Shown here piece after piece: positions 40,704-44,057 of a stretch of DNA of 44,057 nucleotides (its first letter is position 1; each line of letters begins with the position of its first letter). The position numbers were made by a program, and so were the translations under genes. Under the pieces are notes generated by a model that was given only the letters and a program-made list of their open reading frames with translations, had not been told where the DNA came from and made no database searches. This stretch comes from JANQQZ01 sp039187315 (GTDB lineage: Bacteria; Planctomycetota; Phycisphaerae; Phycisphaerales; UBA1924), in assembly GCA_039187315.1 (NCBI GenBank), contig JBCCZQ010000019.1, positions 1-44,057 on the forward strand, in the 5' to 3' direction.

Positions 40704-42321
40704 CTTGACTGCTCGGGCTCAGGGTCTTCGGGGGGCGCTGCTGATCTGCTTCGCCGCGGGCGGCTTGATGGGGTGTGCAAACCCGCTGGCCATTTCGACC
40801 TCTGATTTCGCGAGGGTCCCGGAAGACCGCATCGCAACGATCCGTTCGCTGAAGATCGAGCCGGCGGGCGTTGACGATTCGAACACGGTCGATGGCGATC
40901 TTCCCAGCACGATCCTCGGCTCGTCTGAAGTTACTGAGCTCTCGCTCGATGCCGTCCGACGGCATGCGCTGGAGAACAACCTCGATCTCAGGGCTGCGGC
41001 TTTTGATTCAGAGATCGCGCAGCAGGCTGTAGATGAGGAGATCGCGCGGTTCGATTCGGTCTTCAGGATCGATGCGTCGTACTCGGAGACCGATACGCCG
41101 ACGTCGTCGACGCTTAACAATGCGCAGGCGGACCAGGTGTTTGTGCAGCCCGCGCTGATTCAACCTCTGCTGACCGGCGGCTCGGTCGAGCTCTCGCTCC
41201 CGCTCACAAGGTCGAGCACCAATAACCAGTTCACAACGCTGGATCCGGCGTTCGAGAGTGATTTCGTTGTTCGCCTGACGCAGCCGCTGCTGCGCGGGGG
41301 GGGACGGGAGCGGGCTACTGCGAACGTGCGGATCGCCGGCATCGAGCGGGCGGTTGCCGAGGTCCGCACGCGTGCAGCGGTCACGACGACACTCTCGGGC
41401 GTCGATCGCACCTACTGGGAGCTCTGGGCTTCACGCCGTCAGCTCGAGCTACGTATCGAAGAATTCGAGGTCGCGCGTGACGTGCTCGCTCAGGCGGAGC
41501 GTCTGGTCGAGGCCGGCGCCGCCGCCGAGATCGAGGTCATCCGTGCCCAGGCCGGTGTCTCCGATCTGCTCAGCGGCATCTTGCAGATCGAGCAGATCGT
41601 GCTCCGGCGGCAGCGCGAGCTCAAGCGTGCGATGAACCTCGGCTCGCTCCGTGTGAGCGACGAATCGATCGTGGTGCCGACGACCGATCCATCGCCGGCG
41701 CCGCTCGATCTCGACCGCGATGCGCTTCTCGATGTCGCTGCCGAGACCCGGTCCGAGTTGCTGGAATTGGAACTCCAGCTGATCGCGGACGCAACCCGGA
41801 TCGATGCGGCGGAGAATGACCGCCTGCCGCAACTCGACCTGACCGCCTCGTACCGACGCAACGGTCTCGGCGATGGCTTCGATTCATCAATTGAGCAGCT
41901 CTACCAGGACGACTTCTCCGAGTATTCGGTGGGTGTCACCGCGTCGATACCGATCGGGAATCGTGCCGCCGATGCTCGGCTTCGACGGGCGACACTCCAA
42001 AGGCTATCGCGGATCGCGACGCGCGATGCGAGGGAACAGACGATCGAGCAGGATGTCCTTGATGCGGTCGAACGGATCCGTTCCGACTGGCAGCGGATCA
42101 TCGCCGGTCGTCAGTCGGTGACGCTCAACGCACGCAGCCTTGCAGCAGAGCAGCGGCAGTTCCAAGAGGGCCTTTCGAACTCGGTCGACGTTCTCCAGGC
42201 GGCAGGGCGGCTCGCTGCGGCTCGCGCTGAGGAGATCCGCGCGGTTGCGGACTACGAGCTTGCGCGCATCGCGCTGGCAGAAGCGACCGGAACCGTTGTA
42301 GGATTTGTCTTCGACGACTAG
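40696..42321 (+). CDS. TolC-like outer-membrane efflux lipoprotein
   Basis: 541 residues from the ATG at 40696, overlapping the permease gene by eight bases. The lipoprotein signal ends in AGGLMGC (Cys27). Two OEP repeats follow. The first contains SLDAVRRHALENNLDLRAAA and QPLLRGGGRERATANVRIAG; the second contains DRLPQLDLTASYRRNGLGDG, GVTASIPIGNRAADARLRRA and GLSNSVDVLQAAGRLAAARA. The N-terminus before the first repeat is extended by about 85 residues compared with E. coli TolC. It forms the outer-membrane and periplasmic channel for the MacAB-like pump. It is the last gene of the operon. Confidence 0.92.
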   Translation: MNDLTARAQGLRGALLICFAAGGLMGCANPLAISTSDFARVPEDRIATIRSLKIEPAGVDDSNTVDGDLPSTILGSSEVTELSLDAVRRHALENNLDLRAAAFDSEIAQQAVDEEIARFDSVFRIDASYSETDTPTSSTLNNAQADQVFVQPALIQPLLTGGSVELSLPLTRSSTNNQFTTLDPAFESDFVVRLTQPLLRGGGRERATANVRIAGIERAVAEVRTRAAVTTTLSGVDRTYWELWASRRQLELRIEEFEVARDVLAQAERLVEAGAAAEIEVIRAQAGVSDLLSGILQIEQIVLRRQRELKRAMNLGSLRVSDESIVVPTTDPSPAPLDLDRDALLDVAAETRSELLELELQLIADATRIDAAENDRLPQLDLTASYRRNGLGDGFDSSIEQLYQDDFSEYSVGVTASIPIGNRAADARLRRATLQRLSRIATRDAREQTIEQDVLDAVERIRSDWQRIIAGRQSVTLNARSLAAEQRQFQEGLSNSVDVLQAAGRLAAARAEEIRAVADYELARIALAEATGTVVGFVFDD

Positions 42322-42653
42322 CGCAGCGGGCATGGATCCGGTTATTACCCTATGAGCGCGGGACAGGATTGCCTAGCCATCTGCTGTAATCGTATCTTTG
42401 ATGTAGGAGGGCTCGGTAGCTCCGTTGGTCTCTGGCGTCCGTGATGGTGCTGCCCATTGCCAACGCATCGAGTCTCTTTGGCTGCTGCCTGGACAACTAT
42501 TTATACATCAGAAGGTGGTTCGTCCGCGGGTCGTGCACGTGTGCTGTCCTCATATGAGCAACGCCTAGGCGATATCGCCGGGATCGCGATGGGCATGCGC
42601 TCACGGCTCGTCAGTGCCCATCGGATCGAGGGCAATCTACCCTACAATGCGGT
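42322..42653. other. Intergenic region without a recognisable gene
   Basis: 332 bases between the export operon and the M24 peptidase gene. No supported gene, tRNA or strong hairpin is seen. Confidence 0.5.
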
Positions 42654-44036
42654 ATGAACCAGATCCGAATAGCGGCTTTGTTGTTTGTCTGTCTCGCATC
42701 CGTAGCATCGGCGCAGGTCGATGATATCTCGGTGCTCGTTCCTCACGAGACTCCGGATAAGAAGATGCCTGCCGGAGACCGCGCGCTCGGCGCGGCCGGG
42801 CCACGCGGCCTGATTACGCGTGATGTGTATCGCGAGCGGCGACTGCGTCTGCTCAGTCACATGCGTGACAACGGCTATTCCGCGGCGGTGATCTTCAACG
42901 ATACACGGAAGTCGCCTTCGGGCGGGCCGGACCGCTCCGGGCTCGATTTCTACTACCTCACGGGTATTGAGCACGAATCCGGCGCGGCTCTTCTGCTCGA
43001 TCCCGATGCGGATCAGCACACCGAGTCGCTGTATCTTCCGATGCTTGATGTCGAGGATCACGTCTGGCACGGCGAGCGGTCTGCGCTGGGTCGTGAGCTG
43101 GAGCTGAGCACGGGCTTTGCTCGCGTACGACGCCTTGGGTCGCTCCCAGGGTCGCTGGCGACTGCGATCCTGACCGGCGAATCGTACCGGGCGGTGTTCC
43201 TTGGACCGGTGGTGGGTTATTCAAGCCCGATGCCCGAGCAACTCAGTGTGCTGCGGAACGCGACCGCACGCATACCGGGTGCATCTGTCGCGCTCGACCG
43301 CGAGATCCTCCCCGCGATGCGTCAGGCCAAGGATGCGTACGAGATTGAACTCACACGCAAAGCGATAGCCAATACGACTGCCGGACTGCTAGCCGGGATG
43401 AGCCGTGTCCGGCCGGGCATGACTGAATTCGAGCTTCGCACGATCATCGAAACCGCGTTCCACGAGGCCGGCTCACGCAGGCTGGCGTTCGGAAGCATCG
43501 TTGGTTCCGGTCCAAATTCCTGTGTGCTGCACTATCGCGGTGAGCACGATCACCGTGTGATGCGGGCTGGTGAGCTGGTGCTCTGCGATGTCGGCGCGGA
43601 GGTTGAGAACTACGCAGCGGATATCACGCGTACCTTCCCGGTGTCAGGCACGTTTACCCCGAGACAGCGGGAGGTGTACGAGGTCGTGCTGCGTGCTGCC
43701 GACGAAGCGATCAGCGCGATACGTCCAGGTGTGACGTTCCGTGAACTCAACGACATCGCGCGTGGTGTGATCGAGTCCGAGGGCTATACCGATGACATGA
43801 AGCACGGCCTTGGGCATTTTCTTGGGCTCTATGTGCACGACACGGGCAACTACCATCTCCCGCTGACTCCAGGGACGATCATCACTATCGAGCCGGGGAT
43901 CTATTTGCCCGATGAGGATATTGGCATCCGCATCGAGGACGACATCCTCGTCACCGAGTCCGGCTTCGAGGTGATGTCCGGATCCCTGCCCCGAACCGCT
44001 GACGAGATCGAGGCGTTTATGGCAGAGCACCGCTGA
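42654..44036 (+). CDS. Exported aminopeptidase P-like M24 metallopeptidase
   Basis: 460 residues with a signal peptide (NQIRIAALLFVCLASVASA, cleavage about residue 20). An AMP_N domain (RDVYRERRLRLLSHMRDNGY, DFYYLTGIEHESGAALLLDP) precedes a pita-bread M24 domain. The five metal ligands of the family are in place: Asp in LCDVGAE, Asp in AADITRTF, His in HGLGHFLGLYVHD, Glu in ITIEPGIYLP and Glu in IRIEDDILVT. The order and the HGLGHxLGLxVHD motif match Xaa-Pro aminopeptidase (PepP). It would remove N-terminal residues before proline from peptides, here outside the cytoplasm, which is less usual for PepP. The gene is complete and ends 21 bases before the window edge. Confidence 0.93.
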   Translation: MNQIRIAALLFVCLASVASAQVDDISVLVPHETPDKKMPAGDRALGAAGPRGLITRDVYRERRLRLLSHMRDNGYSAAVIFNDTRKSPSGGPDRSGLDFYYLTGIEHESGAALLLDPDADQHTESLYLPMLDVEDHVWHGERSALGRELELSTGFARVRRLGSLPGSLATAILTGESYRAVFLGPVVGYSSPMPEQLSVLRNATARIPGASVALDREILPAMRQAKDAYEIELTRKAIANTTAGLLAGMSRVRPGMTEFELRTIIETAFHEAGSRRLAFGSIVGSGPNSCVLHYRGEHDHRVMRAGELVLCDVGAEVENYAADITRTFPVSGTFTPRQREVYEVVLRAADEAISAIRPGVTFRELNDIARGVIESEGYTDDMKHGLGHFLGLYVHDTGNYHLPLTPGTIITIEPGIYLPDEDIGIRIEDDILVTESGFEVMSGSLPRTADEIEAFMAEHR

Positions 44037-44057
44037 CGCCTTCAATGCCATGCAGCA

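Noticed and set aside
1..44057. CRISPR array, tRNA, rRNA, integrase or transposase
   Set aside because: I found no regularly spaced direct repeats, no T-loop or cloverleaf pattern and no recombinase motifs on either strand by eye. A tRNAscan-SE, Infernal or ISfinder run would settle it.

Overview
The window comes from a high-GC bacterium that is most likely a planctomycete of the Phycisphaerae. The case is inference from family content. Two secreted proteins end in a Cys-bounded double dockerin-like tail built on a repeated DSDFFAWVT motif, and one exported protein ends in a PEP-CTERM-like Pro-Ala / hydrophobic / poly-Arg tail. There is also a DUF1800/DUF1501 pair, an ECF sigma factor overlapping a Ser/Thr kinase with a TPR tail, and several exported hydrolases. 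No rRNA, tRNA, CRISPR array, intact insertion sequence or prophage was seen.

Layout. 1-450 is the 3' end of an unknown gene. 463-5016 (minus) holds a PepSY-type membrane protein, a DUF1800 protein and a Tat-exported DUF1501 protein. 5117-7949 holds TspO, a nitroreductase with a Fur-box-like palindrome upstream, and an exported alpha/beta hydrolase. 8256-11515 has an unknown HTH-like protein divergent from a dockerin-tailed secreted protein, separated by an AT-rich leader with hairpins. 11560-14119 has the remnant of a DapA-family aldolase gene, a formylglycine-generating-enzyme-like lipoprotein with both catalytic cysteines, and a divergent LacI regulator with a perfect 14-bp palindrome between them. 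14307-18073 (minus) encodes two M14 carboxypeptidase-fold proteins, one with an intact zinc site and one degenerate. 18154-18975 is a dienelactone-hydrolase lipoprotein. 19111-21901 is a tightly coupled operon (flavoprotein with a Cys-rich tail, small membrane protein, lipoprotein, Fur-family regulator) behind a perfect 26-bp inverted repeat. 22036-27569 has a second dockerin-tailed protein divergent from the sigma/kinase operon.

27996-34085 is the main find: a three-gene operon encoding a membrane-anchored TerB_N/TerB/TerB_C protein, a BrxD-like (DUF2791) P-loop ATPase and an Lhr/BrxHI-like helicase. This is the gene set of the Shango anti-phage system. It is bounded by a palindromic upstream region and a downstream stem-loop. 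34531-36968 has a PEP-CTERM protein and a small exported protein directly behind a Fur-type operator. 37397-42321 is a MacAB-TolC-type export operon with overlapping genes. 42654-44036 is an exported aminopeptidase P-like M24 peptidase.

Three regulatory themes stand out: Fur-family operators at two unlinked loci plus a regulator gene in the window, a LacI switch next to an FGE-like lipoprotein, and an ECF sigma/kinase pair. All functional statements rest on reading motifs by eye; no database search was run.
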